Shown here: piece by piece, positions 8,285 to 16,216 of the stretch
How the letters are laid out: every line of letters starts with the position of its first letter
Numbering within the stretch: the first letter of the stretch is position 1
NCBI RefSeq assembly: GCF_030553055.1
Contig: NZ_CP130713.1
Coordinates: 1,240,001-1,304,000 of the forward strand
DNA length: 64,000 nt
Direction of reading: 5' to 3'
Origin: Streptomyces sp. XD-27
GTDB taxonomy: Bacteria > Actinomycetota > Actinomycetes > Streptomycetales > Streptomycetaceae
Program-made: the position numbers and the translations under genes
Notes under the pieces: generated by a model
What the model was told of the DNA's origin: nothing
What the model saw: only the letters and a program-made list of their open reading frames with translations
Databases searched by the model: none

Positions 8285-8306
8285 ATCGCATAAGGTACGC
8301 GATTCG
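8285..8306. promoter_or_regulatory. palindromic operator/promoter, copy 2 (Phd-like gene)
   Basis: ATCGCATAAGGTACGCGATT on the plus strand. Read leftward it provides TACCTT as a -10 hexamer six bases before the antitoxin ATG, leaving no room for a ribosome site. The ATCGC/GCGAT arms form an imperfect palindrome that overlaps the -10, as expected for antitoxin autorepression. The gap from 8307 to 8548 holds no gene that I can see. Confidence 0.55.
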
Positions 8307-8548
8307 ATTCGTCGGCGCGGCCGACTCGGCTACACCCGCACGCGTAGAACTATGGGCGGCCCTCAGGCCGGGGGCCGAAAAATGATGCGTCCGATGCGTC
8401 ATCGCAGGTCGCACGCGTCCTTGCGACGTGTCCGGCACCGTCACATCCACACATCACCCCACGGCCCGCAGCTACGTCGCACCGCGCCCCAGGGCGGCTC
8501 TGACGCACCACGACATGACGCTGTCACAGCAGTGCCTCATCACGGACC

Positions 8549-8740
8549 TCAAGCCACCCGGCCGGCCTCGTCCGCTCCGTAGACGTCCTCGGGGGCGAGA
8601 AGCATGATCGCGGCGTCGCCGTCGAGAGACAGGCGCAGGGAGCGGGCGAGGATCTGGCCCTCGGGCTCTTCGTCCTCGTTGGCGAACTCGGTGTCGCTAT
8701 AGGCGTCGCGATCCACGATGCTAGCCGTCACCGACCCCAT
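8549..8740 (-). CDS. hypothetical acidic protein (63 aa)
   Basis: Small leftward gene starting at ATG 8740, 28 bases after the stop of the 188-residue gene upstream, so probably its operon partner. The sequence is acidic (DTEFANEDEEPEGQ) with a hydrophobic C-terminal stretch (GDAAIMLLAPEDV). I do not recognise it. Codon use fits a Streptomyces gene. The size and acidity could suit an inhibitor or DNA mimic, but nothing in the sequence proves that. Confidence 0.5.
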   Translation of the reverse strand: MGSVTASIVDRDAYSDTEFANEDEEPEGQILARSLRLSLDGDAAIMLLAPEDVYGADEAGRVA

Positions 8741-8768
8741 CAGACACGCCCTACGGGCCGTGCCGCCG

Positions 8769-9335
8769 TCAGCTGCGGGTGACGCTGTAACCGGTGTCGC
8801 GGAGTGCGGCGGTCCACACGTCACGGTCGAACCATTTGGTGATGTCGGGCTGCATAGAGGTGATGGCCTGCATCCGAGCCTGCCAGTTGTGACCGGCAGG
8901 GCCTCGACTGTCCTTGCATCCCGAGCAACCGTCCTCGCCATGGATGTGGCCTGCCATCCACGCGTTCACAGCGACGTTGACGATGACGCCATACAAGTCA
9001 CCGCCGGTCTGTTCCAGCGCGTCCGGAACACCAGCAAGGATGACAGCCAGCTCAGGATTGTCGACGGGTGGCATCGGCGCCTTGCCCACGCCGGCCTCGG
9101 CGCTGCTCTCTTCGAACTCTCGTTGCTGCTGGGCGATACGGTCCGCGAGCGCCGCTGCGTCGAAGTAACTCCAGACGGAACGCCCCTGAATGCCCAGCTG
9201 CTCGGCGACCTTGCGCATGTTCTGTTCGATGGTGTCCGCGACCGCGCCCGGACGGGCGGTCACGCCGCGGCGGGCAAGCTCCGAGAGAGTCTTCGCCACA
9301 GCTTCCTTGAACGCCTTGGTATTCCTCACGGACAC
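8769..9335 (-). CDS. hypothetical protein (188 aa), first gene of a two-gene operon
   Basis: GTG start at 9335. The N-terminal half is helical and rich in charge (VRNTKAFKEAVAKTLSELAR, IEQNMRKVAEQLGIQGRSVW) and could form a DNA-binding fold. A CSGC Cys pair with nearby His residues (GHIHGEDGCSGCKD) lies near residue 135. I do not recognise the family. An overlapping start at 9438 with a much better ribosome site (GGGGGAAGG before ATG) reads MSTPVFRASTLMAGKSPQGT and then leaves the good frame near 9340. Either it is a leader peptide or the gene has a frameshift and is really about 35 residues longer at its N-terminus. Confidence 0.55.
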   Translation of the reverse strand: MSVRNTKAFKEAVAKTLSELARRGVTARPGAVADTIEQNMRKVAEQLGIQGRSVWSYFDAAALADRIAQQQREFEESSAEAGVGKAPMPPVDNPELAVILAGVPDALEQTGGDLYGVIVNVAVNAWMAGHIHGEDGCSGCKDSRGPAGHNWQARMQAITSMQPDITKWFDRDVWTAALRDTGYSVTRS

Positions 9336-9484
9336 ATCGTAGGGACCGTCCGCCCGAGGCGCCGGAGATCAGGACACTCGTTCCCTGCGGGCTCTTCCCT
9401 GCCATGAGGGTGGACGCCCGGAATACAGGCGTGCTCATGATCCTTCCCCCTCTTCCTGCGTACCGGCTCGGCGCTTATAGCACG

Positions 9485-9513
9485 GGATCCCCGGTTAGCG
9501 AAACCGGGGATCC
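9485..9513. terminator. 12-bp perfect hairpin
   Basis: GGATCCCCGGTT and AACCGGGGATCC with loop AGCGA. It lies upstream of the leftward hypothetical operon (start 9438 or 9335), so it probably ends a vanished gene or a rightward transcript. Confidence 0.55.
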
Positions 9514-9860
9514 GCCGCATCATAGATGGTCCGCCGTCAGTCCCTGACCAATACGTCGAAAGGCAGCACAAGACCAGACAACAACTGCACACGCCACCAC
9601 CCGCCTGCTCGACGAGCTGACGCCGGATGAGCCGCTGATACGCCGCACCGTAGCCGAGCTAGACCCGGTCCCGGACCATTCCAAGGACCTGGTTCCGAGC
9701 ACAGCTGCATATCCAGGTCGGCGGTGCCGTGATATCCGAGCCTCCCCAGGCAAGAAAAACCGCTCCCCCAAAGTGCTCCGATGCTGTGTCGTGCACCCGC
9801 AAATGCCAATGTCAGCGATTCACCACATTGCAGAGCCAGAATTCCGCACACAGGACGTAC
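9514..9860 (+). other. gap with an orphan coding-like fragment
   Basis: No complete gene. Bases 9590-9700 read rightward as TTRLLDELTPDEPLIRRTVA and ELDPVPDHSKDLVPST with strong G/C third-position bias, but without a start or ribosome site. It looks like a piece of a lost gene. The last 150 bases probably contain the promoter of the excisionase/integrase pair. Confidence 0.35.
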
Positions 9861-10115
9861 ATGCCCCACACCGCACCACCCGCTATAACCGCAACCGCCG
9901 CCTCCTCCGAGCTGTTGGCAGGCGACACCTACAGCACCAATGAACTTGCCCGACTCCTGAAGGTTGACCCCTCCAGGGTGCGCCGCTGGCGCACCGTGAA
10001 GCCCCCGCAATGCCCGCCTTTCATCGTGATGTCCGGGCGGCACATCCTCTACAGCGCCATCGATGTCCAGCAGTGGCTGACCGACCGCCGCGTCGAGCCC
10101 GCGAAGGCGGCCTGA
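9861..10115 (+). CDS. excisionase-like helix-turn-helix protein (84 aa)
   Basis: Small protein with a MerR/Xis-type winged helix-turn-helix: YSTNELARLLKVDPSRVRRW, then the wing FIVMSGRHILYSAIDVQQWL. Its position directly before the integrase, sharing bases at stop/start (TGATG at 10113-10117), is the usual place of a recombination directionality factor or integrase regulator. It would bind the att region and bend DNA for excision. No strong ribosome site precedes the ATG at 9861; the start was chosen because it is the first ATG before the domain. Confidence 0.7.
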   Translation: MPHTAPPAITATAASSELLAGDTYSTNELARLLKVDPSRVRRWRTVKPPQCPPFIVMSGRHILYSAIDVQQWLTDRRVEPAKAA

Positions 10116-11353
10116 TGGCGCAGCAGACGCCACCGATAGGCGTGAAACTGACGGTCGACGTGGAGTACCGCGCCGGCTTCCCCAACCCGCACCGGGCCCG
10201 GGTCCGCTGGTTCGACCCTGAGACGAAGAAACGGCTCTCGCGCTCGGAGATGCTGCCGGACGAAGACGCCGCACAGGCATGGGTCGATCGCATGGTACGT
10301 GCCGCCAGCCGTGGCGCCACCCCTGCGATGGCGACGATGTCGCTGGCCGAGTATGGCGATGAGTACTGGGACTTGGCGATGCGCGGCCTGGAAGCCAAGA
10401 CCATGGACCCCTACGGCGCCGGCTGGCGGCTGCGCGTGGTCCCCACCCTCGGCCACCTGCAGGTGCCCACCGTCAGCCACGGCGTGATCGACCGCGCCGT
10501 CTACGGGTGGATCGCCGACGGACACGGCCGCTCCAGCGTGAAGAACACCATCGCACCCCTGGCCCGGGTGATGCAGCAGGCGGTGCGCGACGGCATCATC
10601 GAGGTCAACCCGGCGCAGATCACCGGCTGGCAGAGGACCTACCAGCAGGCCGAGGACGAGCTCGATGACCCCCGCTCCCTCGCGCTGCCGGACTACAAGG
10701 CGCTGGAGACCCTCGCCGATGCGCTGGTAGAACGCTCGGCCGACCAGTTCCTGGGCTGGGGCAGCGTCGTCCGGTTCGCCGGCTGCACCGCGGCCCGGAT
10801 CGGCGAGGTCTCCGGGGTCCGGGTCCAGGACATCGACCGCGACGCCTGGACCTGGGAGGTGTGCCGTCAGACCACACCGGGACCCGGCGGGCTCATCGAC
10901 AAGGGCACCAAGGGCAAGCGCCGCCGCACCGTACCGCTGATCCCGGAGATCCGGCCCCTGGTCGCGGCACGCCTGGACGCAGTGGGCCACGACCCCATGG
11001 CCCGCCTGTTCACCGGCCCGCGCGGGGGCCGGATCACCACCGCGGTCCTGCGGGACGCCACCCACTGGGACGAGGTCGTCCTCAAGCTCGGCTACGAGCA
11101 CCTGCGCCGCCACGACATGCGGCACACCGGCCTGACATGGATGGCCGACGCCGGGGTTCCGATCCATGTCCTGCAGAAGATCGCCGGGCACGGATCGATC
11201 ACCACCACCCAGCGCTACCTGCATCCCAGCAAGCGGTCGATCCACCTGGCCGGCGCTGCACTGAGCAGCTACCTCGCGGGCGGTCAAAAGGCCGTTGGTC
11301 CCAAACTGGTCCCAGAGCCCGCCCCGCAGCGCCATCTACGCATCGTCAGATGA
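10115..11353 (+). CDS. tRNA-targeting tyrosine integrase (412 aa)
   Basis: Phage/integrative-element integrase. Residues about 1-60 form the arm-binding region, 65-170 the core-binding SAM-like domain (SLAEYGDEYWDLAMRGLEAK) and 190-400 the catalytic domain. Catalytic residues are visible: Arg in CTAARIGEVSG, the box RRHDMRHTGLTW, His in AGHGSITTTQ and Tyr368 in QRYLHPS. The gene is intact, in contrast to most of the genes to its left. It ends 74 bp from the 3' end of tRNA-Pro, which identifies that tRNA as the attachment target. It should insert and, with the small upstream protein, excise an element extending leftward from here. Confidence 0.88.
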   Translation: MAQQTPPIGVKLTVDVEYRAGFPNPHRARVRWFDPETKKRLSRSEMLPDEDAAQAWVDRMVRAASRGATPAMATMSLAEYGDEYWDLAMRGLEAKTMDPYGAGWRLRVVPTLGHLQVPTVSHGVIDRAVYGWIADGHGRSSVKNTIAPLARVMQQAVRDGIIEVNPAQITGWQRTYQQAEDELDDPRSLALPDYKALETLADALVERSADQFLGWGSVVRFAGCTAARIGEVSGVRVQDIDRDAWTWEVCRQTTPGPGGLIDKGTKGKRRRTVPLIPEIRPLVAARLDAVGHDPMARLFTGPRGGRITTAVLRDATHWDEVVLKLGYEHLRRHDMRHTGLTWMADAGVPIHVLQKIAGHGSITTTQRYLHPSKRSIHLAGAALSSYLAGGQKAVGPKLVPEPAPQRHLRIVR

Positions 11354-11375
11354 TCTTGCGGCCGTAACGCAAAAT

Positions 11376-11413
11376 AGCCCGCTGACCTGGAATTTCTTCC
11401 TGATCAGCGGGCT
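11376..11413. terminator. bidirectional terminator between integrase and tRNA-Pro
   Basis: AGCCCGCTGA and TCAGCGGGCT form a perfect 10-bp stem with an 18-base loop. It lies 22 bases after the integrase stop and 14 bases past the tRNA 3' end, so it can serve both converging transcripts. Confidence 0.65.
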
Positions 11414-11426
11414 GTTCTCTGCACCG

Positions 11427-11500
<74 letters not shown>

Positions 11501-11747
11501 GTGCTTGCTCGGCTCGGGGTTTTTCCCCTCGCCGACCGCGCATGAGAACAATACCGCACTTCAAGGGGTGGTCGCCTCCACCTCCGTCGTCGTGCTTCGT
11601 GGCGGTGGGGGCGCGCCGTGATCTTCTCGGGCGAGTGCCGCAAAGATCAGGTGTGGTGATCACGTTTGGTGATCGCGTGCGGGGGCTCAGGCCGGTCTGA
11701 GTAGGAGTACTCATGTGCTTGCGTCACGGAGCGCGCACCCTACGTGC

Positions 11748-12041
11748 ATGACAACTCCTTCCATCCAGCGGCCGACGACCACCGCTTTCTTCGTCCAGGC
11801 CGCGATCTCGTTCGGGATCTCCTTGGCCGCGGTGGCGTACGGCATCGTCAAGCTGCCGCTCGGGACCTGGGAGCGGGGGTTCCTCGCGCTCGGATTGGTG
11901 TTCGTGGTGACGTCCAGCTTCACGCTAGCCAAGTGCGTGCGGGACCGGCAGGAGGTCGAGGAAGTGACCAACCGGGTGGACAAGGCACGGATCGACAAGC
12001 TGCTGATCGAGCAGGACGTGTTCAAGCCGGGGAACGTTTGA
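11748..12041 (+). CDS. YiaA/YiaB-family inner membrane protein (97 aa)
   Basis: Small membrane protein of the YiaAB family. Two hydrophobic segments (about residues 12-34, FFVQAAISFGISLAAVAYG, and 41-62, GFLALGLVFVVTSSFTLA) are joined by a short loop (LGTWER). A charged tail follows (EVTNRVDKARIDKLLIEQD). The function of the family is not established. The ATG at 11748 was chosen because it begins MTTPSIQRP just ahead of the first segment. It is the first core gene to the right of tRNA-Pro. Confidence 0.75.
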   Translation: MTTPSIQRPTTTAFFVQAAISFGISLAAVAYGIVKLPLGTWERGFLALGLVFVVTSSFTLAKCVRDRQEVEEVTNRVDKARIDKLLIEQDVFKPGNV

Positions 12042-12101
12042 GTCCGACCAGCGGTGGCCCGCCGGTCCCGCCCTCCGGGGTGGGCGGCGGGCCGTCGTGT
12101 G

Positions 12102-12563
12102 TCAGGAGGGCTTCGGGTCGTCCCCCAGCAGGTAGCGCGCGCCGGCGCCGGCGTCCGCCGCCTCGTCCTCCGGGTTGTAGAGCCCGCATTTCCGCAGCGA
12201 CAGGCAACCGCAGCCGATGCAGCCGGTCAGTCTGAGCTTGAGCCGCTCCAGGTCGGCGATCTGCTCGTCGATGCGGTGGGTCCAGGTGCGGGCGACCGCG
12301 TTCCACTGGGTGGCGGTGGGGGCGCGGTCCTCCGGCAGGCGGGCGAGCGCCGCGCGGGCCTCGTCCAGGGACAGGCCCACCTGCTGCGCCGCGCGGACGA
12401 AGGCGACCCGGCGCAGCGTGGCGCGCGGGAAGCGGCGCTGGCCGCCGGCCGTGCGTTCGGCGTGGATCAGGCCCACCTCCTCGTAGTAGCGCAGCGCGGA
12501 TGTCGCGAGGCCGCTGCGGGCGGCGAGTTCGCCGATGGTCAGCCGGTCATGCTTCGAGGTCAT
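12102..12563 (-). CDS. soxR: SoxR, [2Fe-2S] redox-sensing MerR-family regulator (153 aa)
   Basis: The N-terminal MerR helix-turn-helix (TIGELAARSGLATSALRYYE) is followed by a dimerisation helix and the SoxR-specific cluster motif C115-x2-C118-x-C120-x5-C126 (CIGCGCLSLRKC). SoxR is activated by oxidation of the cluster and untwists promoters with overlong spacers. In streptomycetes it is known to respond to redox-active antibiotics rather than controlling SoxS. Here it is divergent from split transketolase genes and shares a 55-bp promoter region with them. Confidence 0.93.
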   Translation of the reverse strand: MTSKHDRLTIGELAARSGLATSALRYYEEVGLIHAERTAGGQRRFPRATLRRVAFVRAAQQVGLSLDEARAALARLPEDRAPTATQWNAVARTWTHRIDEQIADLERLKLRLTGCIGCGCLSLRKCGLYNPEDEAADAGAGARYLLGDDPKPS

Positions 12564-12580
12564 GGCCCCGGAGCCTAGCG

Positions 12581-12618
12581 CTTGACTTCAAGTCGACTTC
12601 AAGTTGCAGGGTTGCCTC
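12581..12618. promoter_or_regulatory. divergent SoxR-box promoters with 19-bp spacers
   Basis: ACTTCAAGT occurs twice, two bases apart, around the palindromic core AAGTCGACTT (12591-12600). Rightward, TTGACT (12582-12587) is 19 bp from CAGGGT (12607-12612), which lies 6 bases before the transketolase ATG. Leftward, TTGAAG is 19 bp from TAGGCT, which lies 8 bases before the soxR ATG. A 19-20 bp spacer is the hallmark of MerR-family activated promoters. Both mRNAs would be leaderless or nearly so. Confidence 0.65.
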
Positions 12619-13335
12619 ATGACTTCGACGACGACTTCCCCAGCAGTTGAGGGCGGATACGAGTACGCGGATCTGCCGCGGCTGATGAGCGCGATGACCG
12701 GAGACGAGAAGCACGGCCCCGCCGCCACCTCCACCCTCGACGCGCTCTGGGTGCTCTACGACCGCGTGCTGCGTGTCGACCCGGGCGCCCCGGACGCGGA
12801 CCACCGGGACCGGTTCCTGCTCTCCAAGGGCCACGGGCCGATGGCGTACTACGCGGTCCTCGCCGCCAAGGGCTTCTTCCCCGTCTCCCTGCTGTCCGGC
12901 TTCGGCTCCTACGAGTCGCCGCTGGGGCACCACCCTGACCGGATGCTCGTGCCGGGCGCCGAGATCGGCAGCGGATCGCTCGGGCACGGGCTGCCGCTCG
13001 CCGTCGGGACGGCACTGGGGCTGCGCGCCCAGGGGCGCGACGAACCCGCGGTCTGGGTGCTGATCGGCGACGCCGAGCTGGACGAGGGCAGCAACCACGA
13101 GGCCATCGCCTACGCGGGCGCCGCCGGGCTGGAGCGACTGCACACACTGGTGATCGACAACTCCTCCGCCACCCATGGCTGGCGCGGCGGCATCGCCTCC
13201 CGGTTCGAGGCCGCCGGATGGACCGCCGCGACCGTCGACGGGCGCGATCACGACGCCCTGTACGCAGCCTTCACCGCCCCGCACCCCGGGCGGCCGCACG
13301 CCGTCGTCGCCCGCGTCGAGGCCAAGGGCTACTGA
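12619..13335 (+). CDS. transketolase, N-terminal (thiamine-diphosphate) subunit (238 aa)
   Basis: First half of a split transketolase. It carries the thiamine-diphosphate motif GDAELDEGSNHEAIAYAG with the Mg2+-binding pattern GDAELDEG...N, and FLLSKGHGPMAYYAVLAAKG near residue 70. Transketolase transfers two-carbon units in the pentose phosphate pathway. The second subunit follows at 13443. The ATG at 12619 lacks a ribosome site but lies 6 bases after the proposed SoxR-driven -10, consistent with leaderless translation. Divergent soxR implies redox control. Split homologs include transketolase-like enzymes of other pathways, so the sugar substrate is inferred. Confidence 0.85.
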   Translation: MTSTTTSPAVEGGYEYADLPRLMSAMTGDEKHGPAATSTLDALWVLYDRVLRVDPGAPDADHRDRFLLSKGHGPMAYYAVLAAKGFFPVSLLSGFGSYESPLGHHPDRMLVPGAEIGSGSLGHGLPLAVGTALGLRAQGRDEPAVWVLIGDAELDEGSNHEAIAYAGAAGLERLHTLVIDNSSATHGWRGGIASRFEAAGWTAATVDGRDHDALYAAFTAPHPGRPHAVVARVEAKGY

Positions 13336-13429
13336 GCCCCCCTCCACTTTTGGGCTCTTTTCCTTCTGTTCCTTCCGCTTCGCCCTCTTTCCTCTGCTCT
13401 TCGCTCTTCATCCACTCCTCTGCGTCCTG
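13336..13429 (+). other. long pyrimidine tract between transketolase subunit genes
   Basis: About 90 bases between the two halves are almost all C and T, with only scattered purines, ending just before the AAAAGGA ribosome site of the second gene. Such composition is unusual for an intergenic stretch in this genome. It could act as an unstructured spacer, a Rho-utilisation site or an H-DNA-prone tract. Confidence 0.5.
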
Positions 13430-13442
13430 AAAAGGATCTTCC

Positions 13443-14369
13443 ATGGACACCATGCGCGAGCGCTTCGCCGCCGTCACCTCCCGCCTCCTCGACGACGACC
13501 CGCGGCTCGCCGTCGTGCTGGCCGAGATCGGGAAGGACGGGTTCGCCGACGCCGCCCGCGACCACCCCGACCGCGTGATCAACGTCGGGATCCGCGAGCA
13601 ACTGCTCATCGGCGTGGGCGGCGGGCTGGCGCTGACCGGGCTGCGGCCGATCATGCACACCTTCGCCAGCTTTCTGGTCGAGCGGCCCTTCGAGCAGGTG
13701 AAGCTCGACTTCGGGCACCAGGGGACCGGAGGTGTCCTGGTCAGCGCCGGTGGGTCCTACGACTGGCCGGCGGGCGGCTTCACCCACATGGCGCCCGGCG
13801 ACGTCGCCCTGCTGGACACGCTGGACGGCTGGACCGTCCATGTGCCCGGTCACCCCGACGAGGCCGAGGTCCTGCTGCGGCACGCTGCCGCCGCCGGTGA
13901 CGACAAGGTGTACGTACGGCTGTCGGCGCACGTCAACACCGTCGGGCTGCCGGTCACCGGAGACCGGTTCCACACCGTGCGCGAGGGCAGCGGCGGCGTG
14001 GTCGTCGCCGTCGGGCCCATGCTCGACAGCGTGCTGGCGGCCGTCGCGGGGCTGGACGTCACCGTGCTGTACGCCACGACCGTACGGCCCTTCGACGGCC
14101 GGTCGCTGCGTGCCGCCGTACGTCGCGCCGCCGGAGCCACCGCCGCGGCGGACGTCGTCCTCGTCGAGCCGTACCTCGCGGGCACCTCCACGGCCGCCGC
14201 GAACGATGCCCTCGGGGACATCCCGCACCGTGTGCTCGGCCTGGGCGTCGGCCGTCGCGAGCTGCGCCGCTACGGCACGATCGAGGAGCATCTGGCCGGG
14301 CAGGGGCTCGACCCCGCCTCGCTGCGCGAGCGGGTCTCCGCCTTCCTCCCGCTCGCCGCCGCCCGCTGA
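13443..14369 (+). CDS. transketolase, C-terminal (pyrimidine-binding) subunit (308 aa)
   Basis: Second half of the split transketolase. It carries the Pyr domain (FADAARDHPDRVINVGIREQ, with the catalytic Glu in GIREQ) and a C-terminal transketolase domain (VVVAVGPMLDSVLAAVAGLD). It should form a heterotetramer with the 238-residue subunit upstream, with active sites at the interface. ATG 13443 follows AAAAGGA. The 107-bp pyrimidine-rich gap separating the pair is unusual for genes that must be expressed together, but no separate promoter is obvious. Confidence 0.85.
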   Translation: MDTMRERFAAVTSRLLDDDPRLAVVLAEIGKDGFADAARDHPDRVINVGIREQLLIGVGGGLALTGLRPIMHTFASFLVERPFEQVKLDFGHQGTGGVLVSAGGSYDWPAGGFTHMAPGDVALLDTLDGWTVHVPGHPDEAEVLLRHAAAAGDDKVYVRLSAHVNTVGLPVTGDRFHTVREGSGGVVVAVGPMLDSVLAAVAGLDVTVLYATTVRPFDGRSLRAAVRRAAGATAAADVVLVEPYLAGTSTAAANDALGDIPHRVLGLGVGRRELRRYGTIEEHLAGQGLDPASLRERVSAFLPLAAAR

Positions 14370-14456
14370 TCGTCCGGCCGGCGCCGGCTGGTCGACCAGT
14401 CAGTCAGCCGAACGGGCGGCCCGACGGGCAGCCGGGCGCGACGTACCGCCTGTGCC

Positions 14457-14502
14457 GGGGCGGCACCGGCGCGTCAGGGCCCCGTCGCGCCGGTGCCGCC
14501 CC
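14457..14502. terminator. 17-bp perfect stem terminator between convergent genes
   Basis: GGGGCGGCACCGGCGCG pairs with its complement at 14486-14502 across a 12-base loop. It separates the rightward transketolase operon from the leftward YjbR-like gene. Confidence 0.75.
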
Positions 14503-14509
14503 GGCCGCC

Positions 14510-14866
14510 TCACCCCTCGGCGACGCCGCCGGGGAACGCTTCCGCGAGCTTGCGCGGAGCCGCCTGGCGCCACGAGTCGTGCAGGATGTCCCGCAGTTCA
14601 GCGGTGTCGTCCAGCGCCGCCAGCCGGACCCGTACCCACGCGAAGGCGTCGTCGTGGCCGGGGCGGATGAAGAACTTCTCCGGCTCCGACGCGATCAGCT
14701 CCGCGCGCTCCTCCACGGGGCACTTCACCCCCACGGACGCGTCGTCGTCGGCCAGCGACGCGAAGATCTTCCCCTTCACCCGGAAGGTCGGTATGCCCCA
14801 GGCGAGCTTCTCCTCCGTCTCCGGCAGCGCGAGCGCGATCGTGCGGACGTCCTCGGCGGTGGCCAT
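14510..14866 (-). CDS. MmcQ/YjbR-family protein (118 aa)
   Basis: Compact alpha/beta protein of the YjbR/MmcQ family with a double-wing fold that suggests nucleic-acid binding. Typical pieces are the N-terminal MATAEDVRTIALALPETEEK, FRVKGKIFASLADDDASVGV, and FFIRPGHDDAFAWVRVRLAA near the end. The ATG at 14866 follows GGAGGG. The true role of the family is unknown. It stands alone, converging on the transketolase genes. Confidence 0.75.
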   Translation of the reverse strand: MATAEDVRTIALALPETEEKLAWGIPTFRVKGKIFASLADDDASVGVKCPVEERAELIASEPEKFFIRPGHDDAFAWVRVRLAALDDTAELRDILHDSWRQAAPRKLAEAFPGGVAEG

Positions 14867-15010
14867 GGGCCCTCCGTTCCAGCGGTCACCTGCGTACGGC
14901 GTGCCAACCGCTCGCACGGCTCATACGACGACGAATACGCATGACGAACACGACGTCATGCGACTACGAAGACCGTAGCCCCGCCCACTGACAACGCGCC
15001 CCGGCAGCCG

Positions 15011-15946
15011 TCACACGTGCCGGTCCAGCCACGCCAGCAGGTCCTCCTGCACCTCGTCGCGATTCGTCTCGTTGAGGATCTCGTGCCGTGCGCCCTGGTA
15101 GCTCTTCCACGTCAGGTCCCGGGTGCCGATGTAGCGGAAGTCCTCCAGGAGTTCGTACACCAGGGTCATGCGCTGGTTGCACGGGTCCTCCGTGCCCACG
15201 GCGATGTGCACCGGCAGCGTCGCCGGGATCCGGGCCTGGTTCCGCGGGTCGTTGATCTTCCGCACCGCGCGCACCCAGTCCAGCGACAGCCCGGCGCTGA
15301 ACGGGAAGCCGCAGCGCTCGTCCGCCGCGTACGCCGCGACCTCGGCCGCGTCCCGCGACAGCCACTCGAAGCCCGTCCCGAACTCGTACGGGTCGTTGAA
15401 GGACGCGAAGAGCGCGGGGATGAAGGTGGACAGGGCGGTACGGCCGCGCTGCGCGATCTCGCGTTCGACGTGCGCGACCGCCTCCTCCGTCTCCACGCCC
15501 GGGAACGACCGGAACGTGCCCGACAGGATCAGCCCGGCCAGTTCCTCGCCGTACTCCTGCGCGCTGTCCCGCGCCAACATCGATCCCAGGCTGTGGCCGA
15601 ACAGGACCAGCGGCAGGCCGGGGTGCTCGGCGCGCGCCTGGTCGCCGATGGCGCGCAGGTCGGAGACGATGGCGCGCCAGCTGTCCTCGCCGACGACGCC
15701 GTAGCCGCCGGCCGTCTGGGCGGTGGCGCCGTGGCCGCGGTGGTCGGAGGCGATGACGGCATAGCCGTGCGCCGCGAGGAAGCGGGCGAACCGGTCGTAG
15801 CGCAGGGCGTGCTCCGCGGCCCCGTGGGCGATCTGGACGAGGGCCCGCGGTTGACCGTTCTCCGGCAGCCACGTGTACGTGGCGACGCGCACGCCGTCGG
15901 GGGCGTGCAGATGACCGGTGCGGTGGGGGGTGCCGGTGGCGGGCAT
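15011..15946 (-). CDS. alpha/beta hydrolase, monoacylglycerol-lipase-like (311 aa)
   Basis: Serine hydrolase of the Hydrolase_4 group. Visible elements are the oxyanion region IAHGAAEHALRYDRFA, the lid-entry motif SDHRGHGATAQ, the nucleophile elbow GHSLGS, the acid in AVGTEDPCNQ and the catalytic His in GARHEILNETN. Family members hydrolyse monoacylglycerols or other esters and are cytoplasmic or membrane-associated; there is no signal peptide. The ATG at 15946 (MPATGTPHRTG) was preferred over longer starts whose extension is low-complexity. It reads as a single-gene unit divergent from the amidohydrolase. The 270-base gap to 16217 holds the promoters of both. Confidence 0.8.
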   Translation of the reverse strand: MPATGTPHRTGHLHAPDGVRVATYTWLPENGQPRALVQIAHGAAEHALRYDRFARFLAAHGYAVIASDHRGHGATAQTAGGYGVVGEDSWRAIVSDLRAIGDQARAEHPGLPLVLFGHSLGSMLARDSAQEYGEELAGLILSGTFRSFPGVETEEAVAHVEREIAQRGRTALSTFIPALFASFNDPYEFGTGFEWLSRDAAEVAAYAADERCGFPFSAGLSLDWVRAVRKINDPRNQARIPATLPVHIAVGTEDPCNQRMTLVYELLEDFRYIGTRDLTWKSYQGARHEILNETNRDEVQEDLLAWLDRHV

Positions 15947-16216
15947 GCCGTGTCGTCTCCTGGGCCGTTGGGGTGACTTCTGCGGTCGGGATGGGTGACT
16001 TCTGACGTCGAATGGTGCGTTCTGAGGTCGCGGCGGGTGGTGGGTTGGGGTCGGGATCGGTTTCCGGGAGCACACTCTCCCTTCGCGTGGCGCATAAGCC
16101 AAGGCCAACTGCGCATTGTGTTGCGACTTAGGTCTGTGTGGTAGGCAACCGATACGACGAACGTCACCTCACGCCCCACACCCGGACCGCACAACTCCCG
16201 TGTCACAGGAGGACCG

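Noticed and set aside
1..9335. A complete phage-defence island
   Set aside because: Only a DrmD-like fragment, broken nuclease genes and an antitoxin are present; no complete known defence system can be assembled from them.
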